From the NCBI GenBank assembly GCA_029215795.1, contig JARDYH010000002.1:365020973-365084972 (forward strand): DNA of 64,000 nt, read 5' to 3'. How positions within the stretch are numbered: position 1 is the first letter of the stretch; each line of letters opens with the position of its first letter. The notes beneath the pieces are model-generated. The model did not search any database and had not been told where the DNA came from. It worked only from the letters and a program-made list of their open reading frames with translations. Below are positions 32,889-43,083 of the stretch, one piece after another. A program made the translations under genes and the position numbers. The stretch comes from Anniella stebbinsi. Lineage: Eukaryota; Chordata; Lepidosauria; Squamata; Anniellidae.

Positions 32889-33939
32889 TAGGGACATGCA
32901 GGGACCCCCCGGATTGGATCGGGACCCGGATCGGGACCTCCAATTTTGTCCCAGATCAGATCGGACAAAATCAGAGACCCCCCGGAACGGATCGGGCCTG
33001 ATCCCGATCCAAAAATCGAACATCCAATTTTTGGATCGGCCGCCATTTTTGTTTTCCCCATAGACTTGCATTGAGGGAAAGAAAGCTTTCCCCCAATGCA
33101 AGTCTATGGGGAAAAATGGCGGCGGGTGGGTGAGTGGGGGCCTAACTCCCCCCTCCCTGTCCCTTCCCCTGCAGTTACCTCCCGGGCTGTCCGCTGGCGC
33201 CCGCGGGTGCTTAGAGGACAGCCCCGGCAGGTAAGCCCCCCCTCGCGGTCCTTCTTACCTGCCGGGCCCATCCGCTGCCATCCGCAGCCACCCAGGCAGC
33301 AGCAGATGGCAGCGGACAGGCCCGGCAGGTAAGCCCCCCCCCCATGCTCCTCTTTACCTGCCAGGGCGTCCTCTTCCTTCACCTGCCGGAGATCTACTGA
33401 GAACTAGGCTTCGCGGCCTAGTTCACAGTAGATCTCCGGCAGGTAAAAGGAGAAGACACCCCGGCAAATAAGTGGACCCCCTCTCTCCTCCCTCCTAGTG
33501 GTTCTTACCTCCCGGGGCCGTCCGCTGCTGTCCGCTGGTGCTAGCAGGCGCCAGCGGATGGCCCCGGGAAGTAAGCCTCCCCTCGCACTTACCTGTCGGG
33601 GCTGTCCGCTGCCATCCGCTGGCGCCCGCTGACACCAGCGGACGGCAGCGGAAGGCCCCTGCAGGTAAGTCCCCCCTCGCAGTTCTTACCTGCCGCGGCC
33701 GTCTGCTGGCACCTGCGGGTGTCAGCGGACGGCAGCAGATGGCCCGGGCAGGTTAGAACCACTAAGGGGAGAGGGGGCTCGATCCTCTGATCCAATCCGA
33801 TCTGGATTGGGTCCTTTTTGGATCGGATCGGATTGGATCGGCCGATCCAGGGGCAGGAGATCTGATTGGATAATTTTATCCGATTTCCCCTGGATCAGGT
33901 CCAGATCGTGGATCGGACCCGATCCGTAGCACACCCCTA
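32889..33939. mobile_element. GC-rich foldback hAT element, copy 2 (TSD CAAAAAAT)
   Basis: It starts TAGGGACATGCAGGGACC and ends GTAGCACACCCCTA. A perfect duplication CAAAAAAT lies at 32881-32888 and 33940-33947. It has the same order as copy 1: GATCGG arms, inverted GCCGCCATTTTT / AAAAATGGCGGC boxes (33039-33123), then successive palindromes each bounded by CTTACCT and AGGTAAG. The central palindrome is GGAGATCTACTG...CAGTAGATCTCC (about 33388-33440). It has no coding capacity and lies in a P3H2 intron. Confidence 0.92.
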
Positions 33940-34006
33940 CAAAAAATACTTTTTAAGACACACTAAATCTCCATGTATCAAAAGATCTACAACAGACTTC
34001 CCCATG

Positions 34007-34120
34007 CTGGTGCTTTCTAGATGTGTGGGACTGCAACTCCCAGCATTCCCAGCCAGCATGGCCATTGCAACATGGGGGGTTGTAGTCCCAGACATCTGTA
34101 GTGCACCAACTTGGCAAAGG
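34007..34120. repeat. palindromic CCAGATGT-family repeat
   Basis: TCTAGATGTGTGGGACTGCAAC and GTTGTAGTCCCAGACATCTG are inverted arms around CCAGCATGGCC. Confidence 0.65.
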
Positions 34121-34352
34121 CTGATCTATATGAAAGAGGTGTTATTTACAGACATGGCCAGCAGGTGGAAGGAAAAGGTCAGAGAATTGCTATCCAACTG
34201 GAAAGTTCTGTTTAACGGAGACGCGCTTTGGCCTCACTGGCGAGGAGGATTTTCCAAAACGACCACATTCCTCTCCTGTTTGAATAGTTTGGCAAGCTGG
34301 ATCATTGATTTCCAGTAACCTTTCCAAAGAGGTAGGAAATGTTCCTGACAGG

Positions 34353-34596
34353 GCAAAAAAAGGAGAGAAGCAGGTTCTCAGAATGCTAAGATACTTTATT
34401 TCCACGCCCAATGCGTTTCAGCCTGTGTTGTTTTTGAAGGCCTTCTTCAGGGGTTTGATAAGAGATGTCCACAGAAATACTCTTAACAGGATGATCATCT
34501 CCTATGATAATCACTGGCGACTGTATTTTAGCATTCTGAGAACCTGCTTCTCTCCTTTTTTGCCCTGAGTGGATGCTCTCCTTCTTTTGGTTTCTG
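34353..34596 (-). mobile_element. short Penelope-like insertion with hammerhead-like core and 14-bp TSD
   Basis: A 14-bp direct repeat ATGTTCCTGACAGG (34339-34352 and 34597-34610) flanks 244 bp. About 43 bp at each side are inverted copies (GGAGAGAAGCAGGTTCTCAG against CTGAGAACCTGCTTCTCTCC). Between them the minus strand reads CCCCTGAAGAAGGCC, a 14-nt loop, then GGCTGAAACGC ATTGG GCGT. CTGAAGA and GAAA are the two conserved strands of a hammerhead ribozyme, with plausible stems II and III. Hammerheads are known in Penelope-like retroelements. The cleavage position after the final U is G instead of A/C/U, so this copy is probably not self-cleaving. Confidence 0.6.
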
Positions 34597-34778
34597 ATGT
34601 TCCTGACAGGACAGTTTCTGGCAATCTCTGCAGGAGAACTCTGGCCCAAATCTGGAAACTTCGTTTACCAGGCTGAACACTCCAGCGGTTTGGGCCAGGG
34701 GTGGGCGAGACTTTCTTTCATCTGGCTCTCAATCCTCCAAACATCTCCAGGGAACCGAACACAGTCACGTTCCAAAAT

Positions 34779-34788
34779 GTTGTTGTTG

Positions 34789-34834
<46 letters not shown>

Positions 34835-34985
34835 CTTTATTTATATCCCGCCTTTTGCCCAATGCTGAGCGTCAAGGCGGCATTACAAAATTGCAACATA
34901 TACAGTTAAAAGCTATAAATAAGAGATATAAAAATTTTAAAAATAAATTAAATATGTTTCAATATTAAAAGATTTCAACATTTAA
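34779..34985 (-). mobile_element. LINE 3' tail with (AAC)n(AAT)n run
   Basis: On the minus strand, CGCCTTGACGCTCAGCATTG and AAAAGGCGGGATATAAATAA lead into a long AAT/AAC microsatellite (34779-34835). This is the 3' end of a common reptile LINE. Confidence 0.65.
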
Positions 34986-35208
34986 AATACATATTAAAAT
35001 AAAAAATTAAAAGTCTTAAAAACATAGATGGGGGCCACATTATTCTCCAAAGGCCTGCCAGAATATGAAATTTTTTGTGTGCCTCCGGAAACACACCAAG
35101 GAGGGAGTCAGTCTAGCTTCCCTGGGAAGGGAGTTGCAAGGAAGTTCATGGATTTCTTAAAAAAGCACATGAAGAATACGTATAGTAAGGGGAAATACGC
35201 ACAAAATG

Positions 35209-35376
35209 CCTGTTCAGACAACATGCTAAGCCATGGTTAGGCCTCTAACCCTTTTTCAGCAAATGGTTAGTGGGCGTGTTTAAACCATGGCTTGGTTAAG
35301 AATGGTTCACACGACATGCTAAGCCATAATGTTTATCTCAAAACGCTTAACCGCCATGGCGTGTAGTCTGAACAGG
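35209..35376. mobile_element. small TIR element CCTGTTCAGAC...GTCTGAACAGG
   Basis: Inverted ends of 11 bp frame 168 bp rich in CCATGG and GGTTAAG/CTTAACC words. It is non-coding and related in style to hAT MITEs. No target duplication is evident. Confidence 0.65.
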
Positions 35377-35708
35377 GTCAGATTTTAGAAAATGCGCACA
35401 AAATCACTATGTGCTGTGAGGAGAAATGCATAATTTTGAAAAAAAGAGAGTGCCACATGCAGATAGTAAGAGAAACATGCACACAAATGTATGCATTTTT
35501 GTGTGGACATTTAAAGCCAAAATCTGTAAATTTCAGCGGGAACAGGGCAGAATAAATTGAATGAGCTGAATGAATGTGGACTTGACACAATTGCCCATTC
35601 ATAGTCTGGGCACTTTTGTGGTGACGTGGAAGGCAACTGGACCTGGCAACAACGAAACAACTTCCTGTACAGCTCAACTGGCCCACCTGAAGGGAGAGGG
35701 ATGCTCAC

Positions 35709-35784
35709 CGTAACGGTCTTGGCATCCATCTCAGTGAAGATGAATTCGCCACCTTCAAAATCGCTGTTCATGTACAGGAGAGCG
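35709..35784 (-). CDS. P3H2: P3H2 exon (probably exon 13): FEGGEFIFTEMDAKTVT
   Basis: This 76-nt exon completes Ser332 and encodes residues 333-357, ALLYMNSDFEGGEFIFTE followed by MDAKTVT. The acceptor is catgtcttag|C and the donor is ACG|GTGAGC (phase 0). The F-GG-F-FTE-DA pattern is the beta-hairpin of the dioxygenase core. Its exact wording is what best separates P3H2 from the paralogues: P3H3 has a diverged version, and P3H1 has GGNFYFTELDAKTVT as I recall it. Confidence 0.97.
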
Positions 35785-37173
35785 CTAAGACATGGAGGAG
35801 CAGGAACAGGGTTAGTCGCAGGGCCTGATAAGGCAGCCTCATCCTACACAGGCTTACCCTGGTGAAAGTGCCGTGATGTGCCACTGGGTTCACTCCAAAA
35901 TAACTGTGCTTACCCAAGCAGCCTAAGAAGAGACTGAGCAGGGAATGAGCAGGAGCTTGTTCAAATCTTGCTACTTCCATGAAATGAGTAGGAGATACCC
36001 CCTGTGTTCCCTCCCCATCCCACCACACACACATATGAGGACAGTGATGCAGACCCACCTTATGGGGTCACCATAACGATGACTATGGATTTCCCAAATT
36101 CTGTTGCTTTGGCAAAAAGGATTTGCTTGCCAACATTTCGTGGTTTGCAACGAAGGCTAATTTGTGGCCTGTGAGGGACTTGGCAACATCAGCCTTTTCC
36201 CAATTACGGGAGAGCCTTTTCCAGGGCCAGGCTGAATCCTTTGCCATCAGCTGTCATGGAGGGCTGATTTAGCGGTTTACCCTGGCACTCGAAAGGCTGC
36301 TCATGGCGGCACAATAGCCACATTACCTCATGTCCTTCTATGCTGCAGTTTCTATGGGGATGGGAGAGCTGGATTTATTTCCACTACGTGTGCCGATGAG
36401 TTTTATATTATTTCTATACTTATGACATGTCTGGACACAATGACCACTGAAAACAACACCAGCCGAGTTCTTTGACATGGCTATAAGAACAAGGTCAGAG
36501 ATACCAGGTGAGGTTGAGTAGTTTTGAGTTTCATCCTGTTGAATTTAATGTCGTATGAACAGAATGTATATGTTTGAATTTTGGCACAGGCTTTGGTGAA
36601 TGAACTGTTCACTTTTTATGGTCTATGGACTGGAAGTGAAGACCTACAACTTGTAGTGATTACTGAGAAAACTCTAAAACACAACAACAACAACTTAAAC
36701 ACTGCACAGAAAATCTCCAGAAACTGGGCCTACCAGAATACTTCCACACCAACATCCAGAAAGTAGTCATACTTAAAACATGTTCAATAGGCAGGAAATT
36801 CCTGAATCTGTAAAAGACAGCAGGACTTGGCAAAGCCCGTCATGTCCGTCTAGAAAAACTTTCACGAGCAAAAAAATAGAGATAATAACAATAGTCAGGA
36901 GGGAGACTTTAAGGTGACCGCTCCCTTCAGCTCTGGTCAGGAGCAGCCTTGAGAACCTCTCCCAGTCTAGCGATGGGCCAACCTACCCTGAATGGATTTG
37001 TTATTTACTCAGACAGTAACGAATTCGCCCATGTGAGCTTGGATGGGAGTTCTCCTTTAATACAAAATCTTGTTCCATATATGCTAGTTTTTGCCCATGC
37101 ACCATATCAAGGTGCATCTTGGGAGTTGTAGCTTGGATTCATGTCGTACTTCATGACGTCATGTGTCACCTAC
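35785..37173 (-). other. P3H2 intron with an R4-type LINE tail
   Basis: This 1389-bp intron contains a 3' end of the R4-like LINE (36690-36890). No other recognisable element was seen. Confidence 0.75.
36690..36890 (+). mobile_element. 3' end of the R4-type LINE
   Basis: AAATCTCCAGAAACTGGGCC and ACCAACATCCAGAAAGTAGT through AATTCCTGAATCTGTAAAAG match 2255-2370 of the longer copy almost base for base, including the stop and the CATGTCCGTCTAGAAAAAC 3' UTR. Confidence 0.8.
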
Positions 37174-37291
37174 CTGTAATCTCGGAAGGTGTAAGCTGGG
37201 GGCTCTTTCCAACACTCATTGGCTTCAGGATCCAGCAGGCAATTGTCAGCATGGATGGGATGGCTCAGGTCATTCCTCCGCTCCTGATGGC
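37174..37291 (-). CDS. P3H2: P3H2 exon (probably exon 12): HxD iron-binding motif
   Basis: This 118-nt exon encodes residues 294-331 and carries the first two metal ligands, H306-A-D308, in the segment LSHPIHADNC. It then continues with ECWKEPPAYTFRDY. The acceptor is cctctgtag|GC and the donor is TACAG|GTAGGT. Only 406 bp separate it from the preceding exon, the shortest intron of the gene seen here. HxD followed some 70 residues later by His is the facial triad of Fe(II)/2-oxoglutarate dioxygenases. Both parts are intact, so the enzyme is predicted to be active. Confidence 0.97.
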
Positions 37292-37697
37292 CTACAGAGG
37301 AAGAAGACTTTCAGCTGAGTGTCGCCTCTTACAACGTAACCTTGTGGCACCTTAAAGTCTAGCACATGCCTGGAGGCAGAAGCTTTTCTGGGCCAGAGAG
37401 AATGCCTGAGCCAAACATTCTCATGTGGCTACGTGCAATTCAATTTGCGGGAGGAACAGGGGTGGGGGTGAAGGTGAGGGGGGCATCCCCATGGCACACT
37501 TTGGCGTGGGGTCAAAATATATGAATGGCCCATCTCCTGGGCTCTTTTTGGTGCCCTCCCCCCTTTTTGTCCCCCCTGAAATCCTGGGTGGGTTGCTCTG
37601 ATGATGGATTTGGAGGGGGGTCAGTAGTGCCACAAGGTGCTTCAGAGGCTGTCAAGAGAGAGTCAGCTCCGGCAGTCCCAGCCCAGCCCAGCTTCAC

Positions 37698-37848
37698 CTG
37701 TCAGAGCCGTCCGGCACACCAGGTGCGTGTAGGAGAAATAGAGGGTGGAGTTGAGCAGGAAGTAGGACTCTACAATCTTCCGGGCTTTCTCGCTGATGTC
37801 GTAAAAGAGGCGGGCGCTCTTCAGAGGGACTCGCCCCTCGTAGCCAAA
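37698..37848 (-). CDS. P3H2: P3H2 exon (probably exon 11)
   Basis: This 151-nt exon encodes residues 243-292, FGYEGRVPLKSARLFYDI through FSYTHLVCRTALT, plus the first base of Gly293. The acceptor is ctctgtccacag|TTT and the donor is ACAG|GTGAAG. N275-S-T277 is a second N-glycosylation sequon. The YFLLNSTLYFSYTHLVCR strand block leads directly into the metal-binding strand of the next exon. It is one of the best conserved exons in the window. Confidence 0.97.
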
Positions 37849-38385
37849 CTGTGGACAGAGTGCACGGTTACTCTTGCATTGTTCCCAGCGTTGGCCACGG
37901 CCGCCACCAGCCCCCAAGGAGACGTTGCGCTTCTCCCACAATGCCGGATAGGAAGGACTTTGTAATGCATTGCATTTGACTATGGCACAAAGGCCGTTAC
38001 AACCACAACAATAAAACAAGAGGTCTCTATGGTAGCCATAATTCTTACAAACTCAGAGGGAGAGAGAATTGATGTAAAAGAACCAAACGGAGAGAAAAGG
38101 CTGAGATTTATACCGCTGAAAAAATGATACAGTGATAACAGGAAATTACAGCAGGTGGTCCCCTCTGCAATCTACACCTGATTTCTTTAGAAGATTTTGA
38201 CAGATTTTTTTGAGCAGCTGCAGCAAACGTTGCAACCTTGATTGTAATCGCATTGCTATAATCTGCTGACAGATCACAGATAATATCAGCGGTGGGCCAA
38301 CCTGCTATTGCTCTCAGAAGATCTCCCAGAAAACGATCCCTGATACCTTTATACAAGGAGCAGCGTAACAAGTAATGTACCTAGG

Positions 38386-38559
38386 GAGTAATTCCCTAGC
38401 GAGGTCATGGGCTATCCCACACTAGAAGCCTTCAAGAGGCAGCTGGACAACCATTTGTCAGGGATGCTTTAAGGTGGATTCCTGCACTGAGCAGGGGGTT
38501 GGACTCGATGGCCTTAGAGGCCCCTTCCAACTCTACTATTCTATGATTCTATGATTCTA
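38386..38559 (+). mobile_element. CR1 LINE 3' end with (ATTCTATG)n tail
   Basis: It runs from AGCGAGGTCATGGGCTATCC through CAGGGGGTTGGACTCGATGG to CTACTATTCTATGATTCTATG. The terminal 8-mer repeats are the CR1 hallmark. Confidence 0.9.
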
Positions 38560-38608
38560 CCACATCTTCCACATCCTCTGCACCACAAAGTGAAAGCTGC
38601 AGTATAGC

Positions 38609-38781
38609 TAGAGTGACCAGATACAAAAGAGGGCAGGGCTCCTGCAGCTTTAGCTGTTGTGATGAAGAGGAAACTTCACCAGGTGCTGCATGCATACAAA
38701 TGACACCTTGTTGAAATTCCCTTTTCTATAAAACTGTTAACGATACAAGAGCCCTGTCCTCCTTTCCATAGGGTCACCCTA
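38609..38781. mobile_element. solo half of the dimeric hAT MITE
   Basis: At 173 bp it starts TAGAGTGACCAGATAC, the internal junction of the dimer, and ends CATAGGGTCACCCTA. It corresponds to one monomer. It may be an ancestral monomer or a deletion product. Confidence 0.8.
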
Positions 38782-39474
38782 CCTTTGGCCTGATCCAGCA
38801 CAGCACTGCTTCGTTTCTTAACTCTGCAAGTGGGCCTCCTAGAGCTTAGCTATGAGCTACCCTGATATGTGTATCCCTCCTCCCCACCCCCCACCCCTAC
38901 TGAAAAATAGGGATGGGCTGTCGTGGTGAAATCCAGCCCCTTAATTCCTCGCCGGATCTCCCCAAAGTCTCCTGATTTGGCTTGTGTTTGAGAGCTAGCT
39001 GGTGTGTGTGTGTGTGTGGGGGGGGCTGTTCCCAAAATCTGTGATCTTTGCATGTGGGGTGGGGGGGAGGTTCCTGCAAAAAATATCATTGGCGCAAGTT
39101 GTGACCATAATATGCATAGGCGATGCTATTTTTGGCAGGAATTTGCATAACCTGTGCAAACAATGCCTGGAAGTTGTGTAAATGACTTTTTCACAGACCT
39201 CCTCCCCGCCACAAAGATCTGCAAGCTGAGCCCAACGTGCTACATACCAAGTGGGGCCACCTCATGGACAAGCAAACTCGCGCCCGGGGAGAGAGGGAGA
39301 TGAGCTGCTAAAAGCTTGGCAGACTTAACCTCTCCTCCCACCAGAGAGATCCCTCCTCCATCCCTGCTGGACAACGCGGCAATGAGATCAGATCCAAAGA
39401 GTGAAAACAGGAATGTGGAGAGAAGGGGAAAGAAGAGAAGAAACCAACACCCAGTTGTCCAGAAAACGGCGCAC

Positions 39475-39570
39475 CTTGAGGGCTTTGAGGACGGTGGCCC
39501 CTTCAAACCTCTCGTTGGGGGTGTGAGGTGACATCTTCCCCCTGTACCCATCTCCAGCCAGTAGAATACC
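39475..39570 (-). CDS. P3H2: P3H2 exon (probably exon 10): GDGYRGK segment
   Basis: This 96-nt exon, phase 0 at both ends, encodes residues 211-242: GILLAGDGYRGKMSPHTP followed by NERFEGATVLKALK. The acceptor is tctcttccag|GGT. The donor AAG|GTGCGC is weak, because positions +3 to +6 deviate from RAGT. The GDGYRGK-SPHTPNE-FEG pattern is a P3H-family signature within the dioxygenase domain. Met223 replaces the Thr I recall in human P3H2. Confidence 0.95.
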
Positions 39571-41250
39571 CTGGAAGAGAAGAACAATGGGTCACGGTTA
39601 AGGAGGGTGCCGGATGACTCAATGGCCGACTTTCCAACTTTGGAACTGAGAGCAGGTCACTTGGGATGCAACCCTATGCATGTCCATATAGAAAAAAAAA
39701 CAGTTGTACAGCTCCAATCTTTCTCCAGCCAGCAGTGGTAGGACCTTTTTCTGTCTCAACATGGGCCTTTGTAGATGTCGTGACGCAAGCCCACCCCCAG
39801 GCTTCTGCTCACGAACTTTAGGCAAACTGACACACTCCAAAAGGGTGAGACCTCTTTTATTGTGAAATCACATGGAATTCAAGCTTAACAGTTTCATTTC
39901 TGCATACACACACTTGAAGCTGAAGACGGACCAGACAGCTTTCAAGTACAACGGCTTAATGCGAACAGCAATCACTCAGGGGGAGACATTTAGAGTTGGC
40001 CCTTGTCCCATGCGAACAGTCAGGAGCGGCCACACACACTGACTCATCAGGAACACGAGCAAAACTCAAAGGAGAAACCCCAGCACAGAAGTGCATGAAG
40101 TCTGACAGTACACAGATCCATCTTGTACCAAACCAGACTCAGCCTGCCAGGAACACTGAGCTGATCACGTAAGCAAGATGTCAGGGGACGAACCTCTTCG
40201 ACCTAGGAACCCCTCTACCTGTAACAAAAGGCTCTGAGAGGAGGCTCTCTCGCAGGTCACACACACACACAATTCCAGAACAGCAACGGTCAGCCTCGGA
40301 GCTTCCCTGTGCCCGTACTTTGGCTCCATGCAGGGAAAGCAGGCTATAGAACACGATTCCAGAACAGTAATCTGCAAGTCTAAATCTATGAAAAGCCTCA
40401 GAGCACTTTTCATGGCATAGTTCTTAAAAATTCCAAGTCCAAATAGCAACAGAACATGTACAGAGTGCATCCAACATCTCCAAACCAGATAGAATCCCAA
40501 ACACAAGGAGTTTCATGGCAAGCGTAGAACCGTCGAACAGATGAACAGACGAACAGATGAATTCCTAGCAAAGGACCTCCCCTTTGCTCGTTCCACTATA
40601 TAGGATGGAAGCTGGCTAATTCCAAGCCACTTTGACAGACAGGGCTTCAGGCCTGTAATCCAAACTCAAGTGCCAACAGGGCGGCACAGTTCAACCTCCT
40701 CTTGATGACGACACTATGTGAGAGACAGCTGGCAAGATCTCCCCCACCTTTTGTAAACATACATTCGTTCTCAAGGAAACTCAAGGCCTCGGCTAGCAGC
40801 CACAGATAAGCACAGAGCAGAGACTTTCTCACAACAATTGCCAAGCTTTCAACTCACAATTCACTAGGGCCAGCCTAGTGAATTGTCCATGAAGCACCTG
40901 ACATCCAACAGTAGAAGGCAACGTTTCACAACACAAACCCAGCTGAAGTGAAAGGGGGCTGCAGAAGAGCAGAACTGCTGTTGTTCCCCATGTGCTTTCG
41001 TGGGCCAGGCTTCTTCTTCTTCTTCTTCTGTTTTAGCCTTGTGCTTAGCTAAGCCAGGAGGTAGGCAGCCTTTGGGGCCCATGGGCACACCTGGAAATCG
41101 GAGAAACTCTTGGGGGCGCAACCATAAATTGGCTGGACGTGGCTAATCGTAACAGTCAAGGAGGCATTCATGGCAAATGAAGGTAGCAGCAGCTAGAGAC
41201 CAGAACTCTAAAGGAGCTACCCAAGATGCTGAACCATGGATGCCTCCTTT

Positions 41251-41431
41251 TAGGCTGACCAGATAAAATCCAGGCCAGGGCTCATGTAACTTTAACAGTT
41301 GTAGAGAAAAGGGAATTTCAGTCAGTGTCATTTGTATGCAATTAGTTCCTGGTGAAATTCCCTCTTCATCACAACAGTTAAAGGTGCAGGCACTATACTA
41401 GAGTGACCATATACAAAAGAAGGCAGGGCCC
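41251..41431. mobile_element. dimeric hAT MITE, right arm lost
   Basis: It begins TAGGCTGACCAGATAAAATC, follows the 28080 subfamily, loses most of the right half, and stops after GGCAGGGCCCC. TGCCTCCTTT immediately precedes the element and recurs immediately after it. Confidence 0.75.
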
Positions 41432-42498
41432 CTGCCTCCTTTGGAGTTCTGGCTGGTTCTGACTGAAACCTAGAATGGATTCACAGCTCCACTGATGTCA
41501 GAGCCACCAGCTTCCACTGGCACCGAGGAAGGTGTCTGGAGCACATAGCTGCAGACTATCTGCATGATGGGCTGTGAGTGGTGCCCAGTATCTCTCCAGC
41601 GCTGGCTTAATGGCTCTGCACTCCCCTTCATCTCTCCTGATGGTTGGCTTCTCAGTGGTAGTGTCACCCCTATGGGGCAGATGGTTTAGTCCCTTGGGAG
41701 GAGTCCTCACTCCGAGGAAGGGCTAAGAGTAGAAAAAACTAAAAAAGAGAGTCAGTTGTTCTGCTGAAAGTTGAATGTTAGAAGGACTGCTGTATAATTA
41801 TGGGCTCTTATCACCTTATATAAGGTAAATTGAACCGTTATTGCGTACAGTAGAATTTCAACCGGATGGTGAATAATTTTTGCATCCTTGATATTTGTCA
41901 TAATTATTTTATTATTGCAGGGCTAATACATTGAACAACAACGCTGAGATACAGATTGGGGATCGCCCTGTGAATTAAAGTTAAGAAAACCTACGAAAGG
42001 GACTTCTGACAATACTCAGCATCTGGAGTTACAAAAGACACTTGGAACTGGGCTACAAGCAAGTGATCCATATTTTTGGACATTGAAGCACTAATTGTGG
42101 CTTATTTCTGTAATTTGATGCTTACTAAAGACATACTTTTGCAAGTTTATTCTAATTAAGCCCCATAGGACCCCCAGGAGTAGAAGTTATACTAGCAAAT
42201 TTGGTTCTATCCAATTTGGACTAAACTTGAAGCGGGAGATTCTCTCCCCCCATAGCTTGGAAGATAGGTGAGCTGTTGTCACAAGCAGGCAGGGATTGCT
42301 TTCGGGACAGGCCACTCCGTTAGGACCTTGTACACATTTGGCTCTGCGTAAATGAAGTCACAGACCTGCCCGTTGCAGTTCTTGGCTCCCCCCTCCCACA
42401 CTGTTACAATGTTTTCCCCTCCACACCTGTGAATGCATCTATCTCTGCCAACACCAGGTACCTCATAAAGTCAGCTCTAGTCCACAAATGTTTCTGCC

Positions 42499-43083
42499 AT
42501 GAAAAATTGGCACATTATTAGTCAAGTACCTGGGTGCACAGGTTTACCATACATTGATTGGAGAAAGACTAAAGGTCTAAGGGACCAACTTGTTCATACC
42601 GATATAGATTCTCCTAAAAAACGTACGGATTTCCCAGGACATTATAGATGTGGAAGGTGCTCAGTATGTGATCTTGCTATGCAATCGAAGAAATTTCATC
42701 ATCCAAAACTTGAATTAGCAGTTGAATTGTGCCACTTTTCAAATTGTAATACTGAACGGGTCATTTATATCATTATTTGCCCGTGCAAATTATTATATGT
42801 GGGCAAGACCACGCGGAGCATACGAACAAGAATTATTGAACATCGCTCTAAGATTAAAAATAGAATAGAAGAGGCACCGCTTGTTCAACATTTTATTGCT
42901 TCTAAACACCATTATGATGATTTTCAGTTTCTGGCAATTGACAGGGTTTATCTGAATAAGTATCACCGGGATGATGTGGATTCCTTACTTTTGAAAAAAG
43001 AGGCAGAGTGGATTTTTCGCTTTCAAACTATGCATCCTAAAGGGTTGAATACTCAATTTGATTTAACAGCTTTTTTAGCTTAG
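42499..43083 (+). mobile_element. Penelope-like element, GIY-YIG endonuclease ORF (194 codons)
   Basis: This uninterrupted ORF starts MKNWHIISQVPGCTGLPYID and ends FDLTAFLA. The first third (WHII...PYIDWRKTKGLRDQLV) resembles the end of the Penelope reverse-transcriptase region. CRCGRCSVC-type cysteines follow (CGRCSVC, LCHFSNC). The nuclease core is VIYIIICPCKLLYVGKTTRS with downstream RTRIIEHRSKI. This matches GIY-YIG (here YII...YVG) with the catalytic Arg and a HRS...H-F pattern. Penelope-like elements are the animal retroelements with this RT plus GIY-YIG order. It is truncated at the RT side. The absence of stops suggests a fairly recent insertion. Confidence 0.85.

Larger units (their letters stand above)
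31743..35708 (-). other. P3H2 intron crowded with insertions
   Basis: This 4-kb intron holds, from low to high coordinate, the ATT microsatellite at the splice site, two degraded LINE pieces, a TATG/TG microsatellite, the second GC-rich foldback hAT, a CCAGATG palindrome, a Penelope-like inverted-repeat insertion, a LINE tail with AAT run, and a small TIR element. They are listed separately. Confidence 0.8.
37849..39474 (-). other. P3H2 intron with CR1 tail and solo MITE half
   Basis: This 1626-bp intron contains a plus-strand CR1 3' end (38386-38559) followed 50 bp later by a half-length MITE unit (38609-38781). A short GT run followed by a G-run lies at about 39003-39027. The rest appears to be single-copy. 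Confidence 0.75.

Noticed and set aside
34380..34480. Active hammerhead ribozyme
   Set aside because: The conserved boxes are present but the nucleotide at the cleavage position is G and stem II is short, so activity in this copy is unlikely.
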